Assembly: GCA_003342815.1 (NCBI GenBank) | Contig: PTEX01000013.1 | Coordinates: 1,724,938 to 1,788,937, forward strand | Length of the DNA stretch: 64,000 nt | Source: Eudromia elegans | Taxonomy: Eukaryota; Chordata; Aves; Tinamiformes; Tinamidae | Direction: 5' to 3' | Shown: positions 1 through 13,896 of the stretch, one piece after another | Position numbering within the stretch: the first letter of the stretch is position 1 | Layout of the letters: each line of letters begins with the position of its first letter | Translations under genes and position numbers: made by a program | Notes under the pieces: model-generated | Seen by the model: only the letters and a program-made list of their open reading frames with translations | Told to the model about the DNA's origin: nothing | The model's database searches: none

Positions 1-540
1 TCCAGGTGCTAACACGTGCCATATCTTTGTCCTGTGAGTTCTTGTCCTTGTCTCCAGTTCCAGTGCTCATGAGCACCACCAACCAGACCCTGCTGACTTA
101 GTCTCACCTAGGTCCCTGTTATTCTTTTTCTTCAAACACTTCCAGGCTCAGCTTCCTTCTGCCAGGAGACTGAGTCAGTCTCTGGACCTAAAAAGGCCAG
201 ATCTGTGCTTTTTTTTTCTCCCTCCCCCCTGCTAAGAACTGGCGCATTCACAGTTGAGCTTCTGGCCTAATGCTCTTATTTTTAAAAAGTGTCCTTGCCC
301 ATCTTCAATAAACTCTTGTTTTTATATTTATTTCAAGTCTGGTCAAACTAAGTACGAAATACAGAAATTGTTGAAGGAGTAACTAGGTAATCTGGGCAGA
401 CGTGTGTAATTAGCAGTGTGCTCCAGGGCAGGGAAGTCTGCAGAGCAACATCTCCAGTCTGTGTGAGGCTGCTTGGGAATATCCTGCAGAGAAAGAACCT
501 CAACCGTCTCTGGAAAAATTTTAAACACATTAGGAGTGCT

Positions 541-600
541 CTAGCAAATGGCTGTTGCATTTTAACATGAGAAAATGCAAAGTGATGCATGGCCACGGCT
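541..600 (+). mobile_element. Possible LINE (CR1/L2-type) reverse transcriptase scrap
   Basis: The plus-strand translation from about 555 reads MHFNMRKCKVMH. This resembles the FN-x-x-KCKVMH stretch near the C-terminal end of the reverse transcriptase domain in CR1/L2/L3-type LINEs. The preceding bases, with a GCAAATG word at about 545, also fit the usual DNA context of that motif. No other part of the element can be followed on either side, so if real it is a short, old, inactive fragment. The match rests on about twelve residues and could be coincidental. Confidence 0.33.
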
Positions 601-3600
601 GTTCAGATTCAATTAGTGCTAATGCCCTTCCATTAAAGTCTCTGGCTGCAGGGGCTGCCTCTTGCTCTGGAGCCTGTTGTGCCAAGGAAGGGAGGCTGCT
701 CCCGTCTCGTGAGGACTACAGCTATGGGGAACCAGGAGAGCACAGGAGGTGCCACACTCAGGAGGAAGCTCGGTTCTCCCAGGAGGAGCGCACACAAGAC
801 TCGCCGTGTTCCTTGTAGCACATCCATAGATCCATGGTGTCCTTTTGAGCCTGGCTCTGGAGTGGTCATGCTTGACTGCTCTGTGTGGAGTCACTACCTC
901 AGCACTTCTGCTTGCAGTTTGGTTATTGTCTTGCTGAGGCTGTTGCTCCTGCTCTTGGCTGGGTTATGACATGTCACGGGGTTCTGTTTTAGAGGGATTT
1001 CAATACTATTCTTTTTGCTCAGATGGTGAGGAATGGAGCACTGGGATCATATGGGGTAAAGGCACCGCCAGGAGCCAGGGAGGTTTAAGCTTGATTCAAG
1101 GCTATTGCAGAATTTCTGTCTTGGGTCCTTGGGAAAACTATAAAATCTTTTCTTTCATCATATGCTGCGAGCTTTCCTGGAAAAGAAAATGCTTCTTTTG
1201 TGAGTGTAAGGTCACTAAAATAGATACTGGACTCACATAGACCTACTGTTAATAACTCTATTAGATAAAAATGTAAGAGGCTCTTAAAAGGTTAACTGAA
1301 TTTTCAGTAGGAAAAATAGTTTGTGTAGCCCATTTACAAATGTAACTATCATTCATGTTTTAATAGATAAGCCAAAAAGTATTGCTCACAGATCAGGGTT
1401 GGAGACAGAGCACAGAACAGGAGCTGGTGTCCTGCTTCTCAGTGTCCTGCTGCCACCCCAAAGCCTCCCTTGCCTCACAGCAGAGTTAAGGACAGCTCCT
1501 AGCAGTTAGAAGCACTTTACTTTTTAATGACAAAACATGAGCATAGCAACTTCTGAAGCATCAGATACAGGCTTTCTATTTCCTACATTTACCACCTCAA
1601 CTCTTCAAGGTGTATATTTAAGCTTATTAAGTGATCATGGATTCACTGGCTTGATGGATGCACATGGATTTAATTTCTCCTTTGAGTGACAAAGCACTGA
1701 GCAATTATTTGGGTGTGTATTACTGTAAAAAATTATCAGTATGAGGCAAAACTGAATCAAAGGAGGTGCTTGAAATAAAATCCAGAGAGCTGCTGGCCAA
1801 AGCACTGGGTAAAGCAGCTCTTTTCAACCTGTATCCTATGGTGTCCTGGAAAGTCTGCTTCTAAGGAATTGAAGGCAGCTAAGAAAAGCCAGGAGAACTC
1901 AGGAGTACATGTCACATCTCTGAAACCATCTGCCACTCTGTTGAAAAACATGTAGGTGTTTAGAGTTTTAAAGCAATGGAAAACTCCTGATTTTATACCT
2001 TAGTGAGGCTTCATCAGAGGGTACCCCTTTTAAGCACACAAGATCCAGCTTGTGTCCCTTCAAAGGCCGTAAGCATGTATTGCATTGAAACCAATGGCGC
2101 TCAGCTTCTCATCTTTAGGGGAAATTGTCACTGTAATGCAAGCGAGAAGACAGATGCTTCAGCTGCAGGAGCAGGGGATGCAGAGCACAGAGATGGGAGG
2201 CTGGTACCTGTTTCAGGTGGTACCCAGAGACCTCATCACATACCAGGGTCCCGTTGCGACAGACTCCCAGTAAACAATGTTATTAGTAGACAAAGTCAGC
2301 TAAGTCAAAGGCTGATAAAAAGAATCTTTTTCCTATTTTTTCACTGTAGATCTGTGGGCCGCATGATTTGCATAGGTGCACATAGTCTGCAGCAGAACAA
2401 GAAATGTAACCCAGAATTTGATCCAATTCTTTTAAGCATAGGCTGTTGCCTTCCTTTCAGATTGAAGCTTGCCCAGGCTTGGCCTGGTATTGGAACAAGA
2501 TAAACCCATCCTTTGTGTCTTCTTTTTCCAATTGTCCTCTCTTTCATTGCTACATTTATTATCTTCTGTTTCTGGGAACATTGTTTTAGGAATGATATGG
2601 CAAAAGAGTGCCCGGGCGCCTCTGTAGTCTTGCTGATGTTAGCTGAAGTGCATGAATCTGAACCAACAGGAAAATCCAGATAGGGCTGGGGTGAATTTTA
2701 TGCCATGACCTGTTTTTGGCCATATGTGACAGAAACCCAGAGCAGACAGAACCTTGAGGTGGAATGGCCTCACATCAAAAGGATCCAAGTGTCTGTAAAT
2801 ACTGAGATTATGAGAATGGTCTATTAAGCTAAAAAGCATAATTCTTTAATTAATGAAACCTCATAATCTCTGAGTGAGACACATTAACTTATAAAAAATA
2901 ATATGTATAAAACAGAGCATCTTTACAAAGTGAGTCCATTCCTTCCGTCTTGGTTTGTCTCCCAGCAATTTCCACCGCCTTCCTGGTATGTAGAAACCTG
3001 GCAGTCTCCTTTATGTCCCCAAGACAGCTTGTCTCTGTTGACTCTGGGGCTTGGTTCTGGATCTGCTCCCTAGTGCTTGCTGACTTACTTGCCCTCTTCC
3101 CTGCCTAGCCAAGCTTCCCTGGTGGGGCATGTTCCAGTTCTCCTAGGTGTATTTTTCCCCCTCTTGCAGAGCCCTCTGCGGGGTCAAAAGACCAGCAGCT
3201 TGGATCAGGCAAACAGGCAGACTCTCTTGGAGTGGGAGAGCCTAGCCTAGCCCTGCCTTGTATGCAGCATACAGTCTCTATATGGCACACTGAAAACAAC
3301 CAGGCTAAGTGGTTATGGCATCTATCTGCCTGTGACAACCGACCCTTTTAGGACTCTGAGGCAAAGCTAGCCCTGCACTAGAGCCACTTTGCTGAGCTGA
3401 GCTTGCATAGCAGAGCTGCCCACAGAAAGCCGGCAGCGCTGGGCTCCACGGCTCTTCTCGTGCCCCGCGTGGCTTCCTGGAGGTTGCCTGCCTTGACAGG
3501 CTGACTTGTGCACGGGGAGAGAGCGGCCTTGGAGGAGGAGCAGGGATTGCAACAGAGCAATTATTTTTTTTTCTTCTTCATGGTGCAGATTTTCCCAAGC

Positions 3601-6600
3601 CACACACAACCATTCACATCTCAAGTGGTGTCACCCAAACGGGCTCCAAGCTCTGCAATGAACCTCTTGGCACAGAGGTGACATGCCCAAGCAAAGCAAT
3701 TACACTAGAGGGCACTGGGGCCCAGGGAGCTGATGACACAGCTCATGGGTTCACCACTGGAGCCCTTCATCTATGAGGGATAAGGGAAAGCACCAACAAA
3801 TCCTCCTTGCAAAATCCTGGGGTACCCATGAGGAAAATCTGAGATCAATGCATCTGGCATGTCAATGTTTTGTATGAATTTAACAAATTCAGTCATCTGA
3901 GTTGGGAAACTTTGATTCTATTGTTCCTGTTATTAATTTCCTTAATACTAAGGAATATTCTCTTTTGCTTTCCCTTGTCTTCCTGGCTGTAGACCAAGGA
4001 TAGATCACGCTTTTGTTTTGGTTTATAGTTTCTTATACCGAGGACGACTCATGAGATAAGATCATTCTTCCTTTTCCTTTCCATCTTTTAGGGCATCTTT
4101 TTGTCTTGATGGTCTTGTAAAAGCTATCTGTACTAAAGTCAGGCTGCTACTGGAGTGTACTGTAAAAATGGCTGTTGGTATATCAGTAATTGTTCTTATA
4201 AACCGTGAAGCACAACTGGATAGAGATCAGAACTGAAGCAACCGAGGATGTGTCCTGTTTCTGGGGGAAAAAAAAGGAACAAGGACTTCCCAATTCAGCT
4301 TCACTTCTCCTTGATGCAAGTCTAACAATTAAAATGCTCCGTCTTTGGCAATTTCACTTAAGATCAAAACGTCAAATTAAATTATAGTCCATTAATGCAC
4401 CTCTGGAAATATTTCTATTAAAAAAGTCAGCAAGAGCGAGCAAAGTGGCAGAATTGAAGTACCAGGATTAGTTTTTTTTAACGTTGACAGATAACATGCC
4501 CATTCCTTTTGGCAAACTGGATTGCGTAGCTAATGTTAAACTGCTTGGGAGATTGCCAGATCTCTAGCACAACAGAGGAGCTACTTGAGAAATCCAGCAT
4601 CGTGCATGTGGCCAAGGGCTGATGGGGTGTGTTGGGCAAAACTCTAACTAAAATGAGAGACTAGAGCCTGAACGGCCTCGGATAACGGCTGTCAGGAATT
4701 TGGTAAAAATGGAAGGGATTTTTGCTGCTTTTCTCTTTTCATTTGTGAATTGTTTATTTTGTGTAGGTCTTTGAGACTGAGCAGGGACTGAATGCAGGAG
4801 GAGAGGTGTTATCTCACTGTGCAGGATGTTACGGGGCTGCAGGATGGCTGCTCCGGTGGCTCCGTGCCCATCTCTCCCCCACCAGCCTTCCTGCTGAGCC
4901 TAGAAACGTTAGTCTTTAATTCTCTGGGTGCCACCTTGCACCATCCAGTCCCTCTTGGATCTTGGTTTCTAAAAATCCTGATTTCTTTTCACTTTTTCTT
5001 GGGGAAAGGCGGGTGGAAGAAGAAATGGCCGAGCTAGGTGGGCCCCGAGATAACCAGTAGGTGGTGCTCAGTAGTAAAGGTGAAGGGTTGCTCCATCACC
5101 GCTGCGGTGGGCAGGGATTTGCAGCGCCCTCAGTTGTCCTCCGCCTCGGCTAAAATGCTGGCAGTTTTTCCCCAGTGTTATGGATTTAGATAGCGTATAA
5201 CTCCTTTTAGTCTTTATTATATCTGGATAGTATCCTAGACTAGGAGATATTGCAAGAGTGAGTTGTACAGTTCAGAAACTTCCTTGCGCGGTGGCACAAG
5301 GAGGGACTGAAGTCTAGGAGCAGGGTTCAGAAAGCATTAGGATCACTGGTGCTTCAAGGATGCTTCGTGTAACTCATTTAAGACGGAATGATGTAGGAAT
5401 GCACACAGTAAAAGAAATACGCAGCAACTCTAGAACTAAATCTCTGTCTCCTTCTCCTTCTCTCAATCTTCTGTTTTAGAGATCATTTTGTACTTTGCTG
5501 TTTGATAAAATAATGCACAGGATTCTGAGGCACATTGTAACAGGGAAATTATAGTGAGGAATGTTTGCAACAAAGCTCAGGAGGTGGGTGCTGTAAACAG
5601 CTACTTCAGAGGCTGAACATACATGCAAAACTGACTCTAGAATTATTACTTTTTTAATGGTTATTGTAGTCCTCAAATATTTTCTTTCTAATATCAACTA
5701 CATGACACCAATTTACTCCAAGAGAAATTTCAGTGGGAGCAAGTTCTCACCTGCTTTAACGGTATGTGCCCCAAGTTTCCAGAGCAGCCTCCTGAAGTCT
5801 CCAATTTCTCTTCCCCGCACTGCCGACAGGACACAGCACTCGGGTTTGGAGAAGTGCTGCTCTTTGGGCTCATTTCCTGACACAGCTGCTGCTGGGGCTG
5901 CTCAGGCTCATGTAAAAGCGACAGTGAAGGTCAGATTAAACACGGTTTCAGGAGCACAACTGAGCTGGACCTCAATCCCATGCAGCCGCAACACTGATGG
6001 TGCAGGGAACGCAAGCAAGCATGGGCTTGGTCCTGCAGTTTTAATTTTGAGAGCAATCCTGCTCTGAAAGGAGCACTCCCTTACAGTCTTACAGAGTGAA
6101 TGTCTATCTCAAATCCATCTGGAGAAGGAACATATACTACTAGCTTTCACCTGAAGACATAGACAACAGAATATGAGAGAGAAGAAACGGAACAGTATTT
6201 CAAAAATAGATTCAAGAGTCCCACATAATGGATTTTGGTGATTCCAAAAGTGATGAGGGTTTTCTAGGTGACTGGAGAGATGAGTTAGTGAAAGCCGTCC
6301 TCTGAACACTCATATGCTGAAGTCATGTTTGTGAGGGTACTCTGCAAGCAGCAGGCGTGCATGGGGAGGAAAAGCACTGCGCTGATTCCTGCCGTGTCAG
6401 TGGGGCTGAGCTGTTTGGTACAGGTTTGTCCCTGATCACAACAGTAGGGAATATCCAATCTTTTTGTTACCCGTTGAGACCAGCATTTGACTCAGACTCA
6501 CTGAGGCCCTAACTGATTTATAATTCCTCCACTTCAAATTTAATAGTGGTCTCTCCTGAGTATGCAGCTAAGTGATGCTCTTTTTAATGGGCCTAACAGG

Positions 6601-6641
6601 GCTGGAACTTCTGGTATAACCAGTGGGAACTTCTCACCCAC

Positions 6642-6665
6642 AGTACTTTGCTTAGGCAAAGTACT
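6642..6665. repeat. Perfect hairpin, 10-bp arms with TTAG loop
   Basis: AGTACTTTGC (6642-6651) is followed by the loop TTAG and the exact reverse complement GCAAAGTACT (6656-6665). It stands alone, with no gene or transposon end recognised next to it, so no role is assigned. Confidence 0.6.
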
Positions 6666-8507
6666 AGGCAAAAGTTCTAGGGCAGTACCGCAAAAATATC
6701 ACAGTACAGCTCTCTGAAAATATCACTGTCTCAGGTCTTTCTAGTCACTTAAGGTGGATGGAAATAAATCTTGAGCTCCATTAAGCTGACATATCCAGAG
6801 TGTCCCAGGAAATGCATCACATCAGGAAGGCCAAGGCAACATTTAAGCAAACATCTGTGGAATGGCATTTGGACTGCTACCATCTTCAGCCAAAGACCTG
6901 TTGGGAGCATCTCTGACTGTGTTCCTACTGAAAGTTGTGAGGAAGAAAGCTCCCTCTCGCCTCCCTGTGGGAAACAGGGGCAGGCATTCAGCGGGCAGTG
7001 GTAGGGTGGGTTTTTCTGTCCCAGGGCACTGAGTAATAGCTCCTCTTGGCTTTGGTGGAGTTGGTACGCAGCCAGTACTTCTGCAAGCCAGATGGGGTTC
7101 ATGAGTGTTTGAGGCAATCTTCTCTAGTTTGAGAAAGTAATTAAGAAGATGCATTTAATTAAGCCAGAGAAATAAATTCAGAAAATGGGAACCCAATTCA
7201 GCAGAAGCTGTGACTGCCTCAATTTCCAAAGACATCATTTTGGTTAAAGTTTATTGCGAATAAATCTCCTCAAAGAGACACTCACTAAGTATCCTTGCTG
7301 CCAACAAGAGTATATCACGAGAAGAACATCATTGTATCTATGCCTGCAAAGAAACAGGCTGATACTAGACAAATCCAGGGACTCTAGACCATTCCAGGGG
7401 CTGAGTTACAGTTCTGGATTTGAGAGGTTTGACTAGTATTGTCTAAGAGGGGAGTAGCAACTGGGCATGCTCGAGACCGAACAAAGCTAGCACAGCTGAC
7501 AAGCCAAGAGGACTCAGCAGACTGTCCGGATCTACCGTAGATGCTGCTGTTTCATCACTCAGGTGTCTCATCTCCTCATCTGGAAAGTGAGATGAAAAAT
7601 GCAGACCCCAGCTAGGAAGAAATTTGAGAATGGTCATTGTCTTGAGGCTGGGCTGGCAGCTCTGCTCAGGCTGCTGACACCACGCCTGCATTTCTGAATT
7701 TGTATCCCCTTATCGCTGACGCACGCCAGGGTTTGGCAGCTGATTCATGTACGCCGATTTGCAATACATCCTGGGTGAAGCTTGCAGGAAAAGGCATGAT
7801 CTTAGTGCTGTACACCAAAGAAGAGAAAATCCACGATCGGATTCTGCCCTAGCACAAACTGGGTTCGCTGTAACTTTTTGACTGCTGATTTGCTCCACCG
7901 CAGCGAGGTTGGAATCAAGGCTCTGTTCCGGCAATTAACACACCATCAGCGCTCGCTTATCTGTGGGTGGTTCATTCAGGTTATGGATTAACTGAGCAAT
8001 CATCTAGCAACACCCTGCACTACGCTGCTGGCAGCCCAAGTCAGTACAGCTATATGATGCTATGTGGGCTGCACAGAGTTGCTGTCAGGGCTGATTTAGG
8101 AGCCTCTGCAGCCTGCTGTCTGCAGTACTGCTGAACTCCTTTGCTCCTTTAAACCTCCAGCACTTGCTTTCACAGCCTGGATGCAGTAGTGCTTGGCTAC
8201 AGCAAAACGTCAGTTGTGATATTTACCTGGATAATCATAAACTGCATGTAACAGCAAACTGGGTTTTTTTTTTCTAAATGCATTTTTTTCAGTATTCTTA
8301 TGCACGTCAGAAAGTCCCAGCACTCTATCTTTCTTCATACGGTTGCTTTGGACTGAAAAACAGGGGAGTGACTCCACAGGGAAAGCAGATAGCTTGCAAA
8401 GAGCATCACTGGCCAGTCCAGACACTCTAACACCCCTATCCAGCCAAGCTGGATCATCAGCTCCAGCTGCCAGCACAGTTGGTAGCTTCAAAATGTCAAT
8501 GAGATCT

Positions 8508-8528
8508 GCACCAAGGTGTCCTTGGTGC
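8508..8528. repeat. Perfect hairpin, 9-bp arms with TGT loop
   Basis: GCACCAAGG (8508-8516) and CCTTGGTGC (8520-8528) are exact reverse complements around a three-base loop. The stem is GC-rich for its surroundings. No flanking small-RNA precursor or transposon terminus is recognisable. Confidence 0.6.
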
Positions 8529-9710
8529 TGTCTTACAGAAACTAGCATGATCCCCTCTCAGAGGGGGCAGGAAGGTCCACGTATCAAGAGCACTAATGCT
8601 GGGGCTCAATTTCCTCCTGCAAGCAGATTGTCACAGAAATGGCATTATTGTCCTGCTCTAAAGCCTCAGCTGCTGCGGATGTTTGGAGACCTGCCAAGAG
8701 ATTCGTGCATCAAGGCTCAAGGCCCCAGCCAGAATCCACCAGAGTTAATGGAACATGTAATTGATTTTGAGGTGAAGGAAAAAGATGCATCCTGCAACCT
8801 CTTGAGTAAAGAAAGCTGCACTCGCTAATGAGGCAGGATTCAGATCCGCACAGTCCTGGAGTGTTTCAGAAAGATCAGCCACTTTCCCAAAGCCGACCTG
8901 CGTTATCATCCTGGATGTTTACCTTCACCGTGCAAACAAAATAGAGGTGTATTTATTGACAGGAGTAAACAAGCATGCTTCTCTCTGAGGAAACCAGTTT
9001 GGTTAGTCAGCCTGGGTGTTGACAAGAAATGGGAGGAAATCATTAAAATCAGCTGCATAGCAGGCAGGTTACTTAGCCATGTGGTTGGTACCAGACAATG
9101 GGGCAATGCAGAGAGATAATTTTACCTTTCTAAGCAATAGGGCTTTGAGCTTTGCTTCCTTGCCTGTGAAGTAGGTCAAGAGGAAGTGCACCTTCAATTC
9201 ATATTCATCTCATAATTATTTCACATACTGAAGAACAGCATTTCTGTCAAGGGGAAAGAAGCCTCTACGGCCACTCCCGTGGAAGGGCAGCCCTCTACTC
9301 GCAAAGCAACAGCACGCGCACCCGGCTCTTTCAGCATCAGTGCTCATCAGCGCTGCCTTCCGCGTGAACCCTTGCTGCACTTCTGCTCTAAGTGCTGTCC
9401 TCGCCGAGCTTCAGGCTTGCTCCAGAAATCACCTCCAGCAGCTGTGCTGCTCAGCCAGCCCAGCAGGAGAGCTCAGCACGTCACCTTTACGCTCGCATAA
9501 AGACGTGACCTGCTGTTTTTCCTGTGCATAAAGCCGGTCGTCGTTCACTGGCACTGCCGAAGAAGCAAGTGCTCCTGGCAGAAACATATGTATCGAGATG
9601 TGTGTTAAACAGCGATTAAATAGCTCCTTATTTTCATTTTTAAGTGGGGAGGAAAAACATATTAAATATGTTTTGCTTATTTTTATACCTAAGACAGTGA
9701 ATGATTTAAG

Positions 9711-9958
9711 TTAGGAGGGTCCTCTGGAGGGCATCTGGTCCAACCCACTGCTCAAATGTTAGCCAACTCTGAAATTAGATCAGGGTGCTCAGGGTCAGCT
9801 AGTGAAGTTTTAAATATCTCCAGCGATGGCAATAACAAATCCTCTTTGAGCAACCTATTGCTGTGTTTGTACACCATCACAGCAATCTCCTCTTTATGTT
9901 TCCTAATAACCAAGTGGACTTTCTCCTCTCGCAGACATGGCCTGTCCTCATGTATCTT
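9711..9958 (-). mobile_element. CR1 LINE 3' fragment, minus strand
   Basis: The plus strand carries the reverse complement of a CR1 3' region. It opens with GGTCCTCTGGAGGGCATCTGGTCCAACCC (9719-9747 in part), the degraded form of the usual fold of CR1 near its 3' end. It continues through CTCCAGCGATGGC (about 9820), CAACCTATTGCTGTGTTT (about 9850) and TGGCCTGTCCTCATG (about 9938), all diagnostic landmarks in the expected order. CR1 is the main autonomous non-LTR retrotransposon of birds and copies are usually 5'-truncated, as here. The copy carries many substitutions and has no coding capacity. Confidence 0.8.
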
Positions 9959-12152
9959 GGAAAAGTCCAGGTCTGTCTTCTTTATACCTTCCTGTTAGAT
10001 GGCTGAAGACACTAAAAAAAGGATATGGCAATCTTTGAAGTCTTAGAGATTTCAAAAGAGTTCCATTAAGATGGATATTGAAGGTTAAACGGGGATAAAT
10101 CTTATATAATTCCATGTAGAGCAAAAGAAGTGGTGTATCATCAGTAGCTGCTCCTATTCTTTTCTGTATGTGAGCACAACAAAGTAGAAGATTGCCCTTC
10201 CCAGCAAAAAAACTCAACTACATTGCCCATGCATTTTTTCTTATGATTTAAAGGCGAGTTTAAAGCAACAGTGAAAAACATTCTTTTTAAGAAAGGCCAA
10301 GCAACACTGTTTTACAGAGAATGATGACAACTTGGTGGTTCTAATTTAGCTTTCAACTGTAGAAAAGTAAAAATACTGGACTAAATATGGCCACAGCAAT
10401 TTTAAAAAAATCCTCTGCTGTACATTGAAAACAAAATCTACCTAGGATGTGAAATAATGATGCAACTAGCAAGCACGCTGCTTTCAAGCTGTAGTATATA
10501 ATCTCACATATGCTACTTATGTTTCTTTAAAAAAAAATGCAAGTGACCTAATTTTTAAGAAGAATTGCCAATAGCATGGAAAATGAACATGCTGCCGCAC
10601 CAGGCTGTGTATTCCAGATCTTCTGTAGTAAAATATTTAGTAGGTAGTTCTGTTATTTGTCCTAATTAAATACACTTCTTCGATTAAAACTTTCTCGGCT
10701 TTATCATAACTAAGGAAAACGTTGCAACATTATTTCAACAGCATGTTCTTAAAATTACTAGCTTGAACTGTGATGTGGATGAGACACTGCAAGCTTTATT
10801 TTTGTGTGGAAATTTGAGACTAATCCTTTACATTACTGGCCTTCCTAGATGGCAGAAATTGAAGTCAGAAATATCCGAGTCTTTTCTTAGCCAAGCTTCT
10901 TAAACTTAGAAATGAGCTAATGTATTGTGCCTCTCTCAGCCTACTTTTTTATTATTTTATTTTTTTGTCTAATAAACTATTTTATTCCTGCAGCAAACTT
11001 AACCTCTATGCAATCCTATACACAAACCACTAAACTTGCCCCTTGCAGCAGTTACATTGGCTGCTGCAGCTGTGTCAGCGCGGACATGCCTGGGCTGAAG
11101 GAGCTGATTGTTAAGGACGAGGATTGCTGTTGTCCTTCCGACAGCCCGCTGACCTTTGCATATCTGCAAGGCCTAGCTGGCCATGCTCTAACTCCAACCC
11201 CCAAGTACAGGTTTATTCCCCTCCCAAGTACATGCAGCTTTTCCTGCTGACTGCCATTCATACCCATATTCTGCAACAGCTACTCTCCTCATGTGTAGAT
11301 GTATTAAAATTGAGGAAGCAGCTATAAGGTTTCAGCAAAGCTTGTATAACCTTTATTAGGACTACTTTACTGAGGCTGCTTTTTTTCCCCTACCTATTGC
11401 AATAGATCTGACTTAAGAAAATAAATAGAACAGCCATTTAGGAGACATGTACACACTGTTAGATGCTCCTTTTGTTGTATATAATCATACTTAATCTCCA
11501 GAAAAAAAAATCTGTCAATAGAAGAAGCTGAATAGAGCTGGTAGGCTTTATGTTCAAATTGTAAAGATTTTTCTTGTTCATCATTAACTCTTTCTGGATA
11601 TTCATAAATTTCTATCGTTTCCTCATGAACATATGGTCTTTGCTTGCCACCATTTCTCAAGAATCAGTGTTTGACAGGAAGGAAAAGCACCTGGTAGGTG
11701 CAACTTCGTTCATCTGTTCTTAGACTTCTGCATATGCTATACAACTTGCCTCCTACACCTTGCTTCCTTCAAGTATTTAAAAAAATCTAGCAAGCTAGTG
11801 CCATGCTTTAGTATTTTCCCCTCGGACTCTGCAATCCAATACAATTCATTAAGAGCACAGCACTAATCATCATTATTGTTAATAGAGGACAAGCCTCTAA
11901 AAGGCTTAATATGGGTAACTACTCAGTATTTTAGTGCTTCTTTGAGCTTCTAATCTCCCTAATCTTATTTTTCCAGTAGCCTCTCATTTCCCTGGTAATA
12001 GTGTCTAACACATTCCAGATGATTTTGACGCTGAGTAGAGTTGGTTAATTCCTAGAGAAGGGACAGTTGGGGCAAGCCCAGTAACTCCTGCTAATAACTA
12101 AGTAATTAGACCTAATGAGAATAAGAACCAGCACACTCTGAAGGGACTTTGA

Positions 12153-12182
12153 CCTTTTTTTCTTTTTTCTCTTTTCTTTCTT
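12153..12182. repeat. Pyrimidine tract
   Basis: Thirty consecutive C/T bases, mostly T with single C interruptions. No AG acceptor followed by a plausible exon was found beyond it, so it is treated as simple sequence rather than a splice site. Confidence 0.6.
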
Positions 12183-13896
12183 GTTGGGGTGTAGCACCAA
12201 GGCATCTTCTATCATGCTCAGCGTTCTAACTTGCCAAAATCCTAGGAAAAATTCAAAATTTATGTTCTCTCTTTACTCCATCTCTGATTTAGTGAAATGG
12301 TTTTAGTGCTCCCAAATGGCTAATTTTTCAAAGTAACAGGGAAAACAATGAAGGAAGCTAGTTGGGAATTAAAACTGGGGCAGAAGCAGAGTGATTTAGG
12401 CAGAAAAAATGTGAATGAAAACTGGGAATTGCTCTAGGAGAGTTTACTAGATGACTAAAGCCACAATTTTGTAATTGCGAATAAGGGCAGCTTTGGTTAG
12501 AGGCACGACCTTATTAAGCAAGGAAGTGAAGGCAACTATTAAATCAAATGGGAAGAGAGGAGGAAAGAGGAAGTAGGCAGCAAACGTAAATTAGAGACTA
12601 GAAATCTAAAAAGATGAGAGAGAATTGAGAGGGAGGACAAGAAAACTCTACCTCACAATCTAAGGACAACAAGGTGTTTTAAAGGATAATAGGAATAAAA
12701 TTGCTCCTTGCAAACGGCATAGTCCACCTGCTAGAAATTGATGGTGAAAATTATAATGATACAGAAAGGCAGAAATACTTGATATTTCTCTTTTATGTTT
12801 GGAAGGAGGCTAGATGATGTTATCATGCCTAATGGTAATGCAGAGATGTTTTTCAATCTTACTCAAGTAATGAAGATGTTAAACAGTATCCATAAAGTAT
12901 TAAGGATGTCCCTATGCCTAGGTAATATGCAAAAGAGGACCATGTAGGATGCATAGCCTTCTGCTAACTTGTAATAAGGCTTTGAATAATAAATCTGGAT
13001 GAATGTTAACTCAAAAAAGGCAAAGCAAGATGATCTGGGTGCTCTTGGCCCTGCTTGTGTGATAGCAGAGGTCAGATAGACGGAAAGTTTGATATGGGAT
13101 TCAGCTAGTAAAGAATGAAAGGATGAAAGGGATTATACTGCATTTTCCTAAGTATACAATGAAATTTATTTTCCAGGCATTCTTTACTTAGGAAAATAAT
13201 ACTTGAAAACATCTCCTCTGCTGTCTGCTACTTTGCAGGAACAGATTTACTGAAGAACTCTTTATCTGTCCCAGTGGTATGCTCTGGTGGCTGGGATTAG
13301 TTGGTGCTATAGCTGGATTTGGCACAGTTGTTGAGTGTCAGAGTTGGAACCATCCCAAGTAGGACCAACCTGTTGACTGCTGCTGGGAGAGCTTGGCCAT
13401 CTTGTCTGTGTCATTACCTGAGACCAGAGCTCGCTTAGAAAAGACTGTGAATGAATAAATGAATGAATCAATGGAGAGCAGAAAGCACGAAAGGTAGACT
13501 GTGCTGGAAGGCATGCAGGCTGTGAGGTTAGACATATGGTTAAGGGAGCATCTAAAGATCAATAATTTTGTGACAAGGGGGTGGCTTTGTATCATAAACT
13601 AAAACAAGGCTCAGTGGAACCAGTGTGAGAATTATACAATCAGAAAGCAGCGATTCTCATAAGCTTTGAGATCTAAATAAAAAAAAAGAGCAGAATATGA
13701 GCTTGTCATGTGAGGCAACAGTGCTGCAGTGATGGCAGGAGCAAGGCTCGGTTCAAATGACTGGTGGACTTAACACTAGAATAATTTGAGAAGTCGTATA
13801 TTATAGCTGAGAAATCCAGAAAACACGGACAAAGCACAGGAAAAAGCCCTATAATTCTGAAAATACAAAAAAAAAATCAAAAAGAGCTTATTCAGA

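Larger units (their letters stand above)
601..9710. other. Non-coding stretch, no gene seen
   Basis: I see no exon, RNA gene or recognisable transposon in this stretch. The longest open frames are 166 codons (2003-2503, plus) and 161 codons (8343-8828, plus). Neither shows a domain, signal peptide or repeated motif, and neither has any sign of splicing or a promoter. Two short perfect hairpins occur at 6642-6665 and 8508-8528. A mildly CG-richer patch lies at about 9270-9420 but is too weak to call an island. If the leftward gene starting at 36753 is real, this may be part of its first intron or lie beyond its end. Confidence 0.6.

Noticed and set aside
300-345. AATAAA followed by a T-rich stretch, like a 3' end
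   Set aside because: Isolated hexamers are common in AT-rich DNA; no upstream exon or LTR structure supports a transcript end here.
2003-2503. 166-codon plus-strand frame
   Set aside because: No recognisable family, mixed composition, no splice or promoter evidence.
8343-8828. 161-codon plus-strand frame
   Set aside because: No domain, signal peptide or promoter; length is within chance expectation for six frames of 64 kb.
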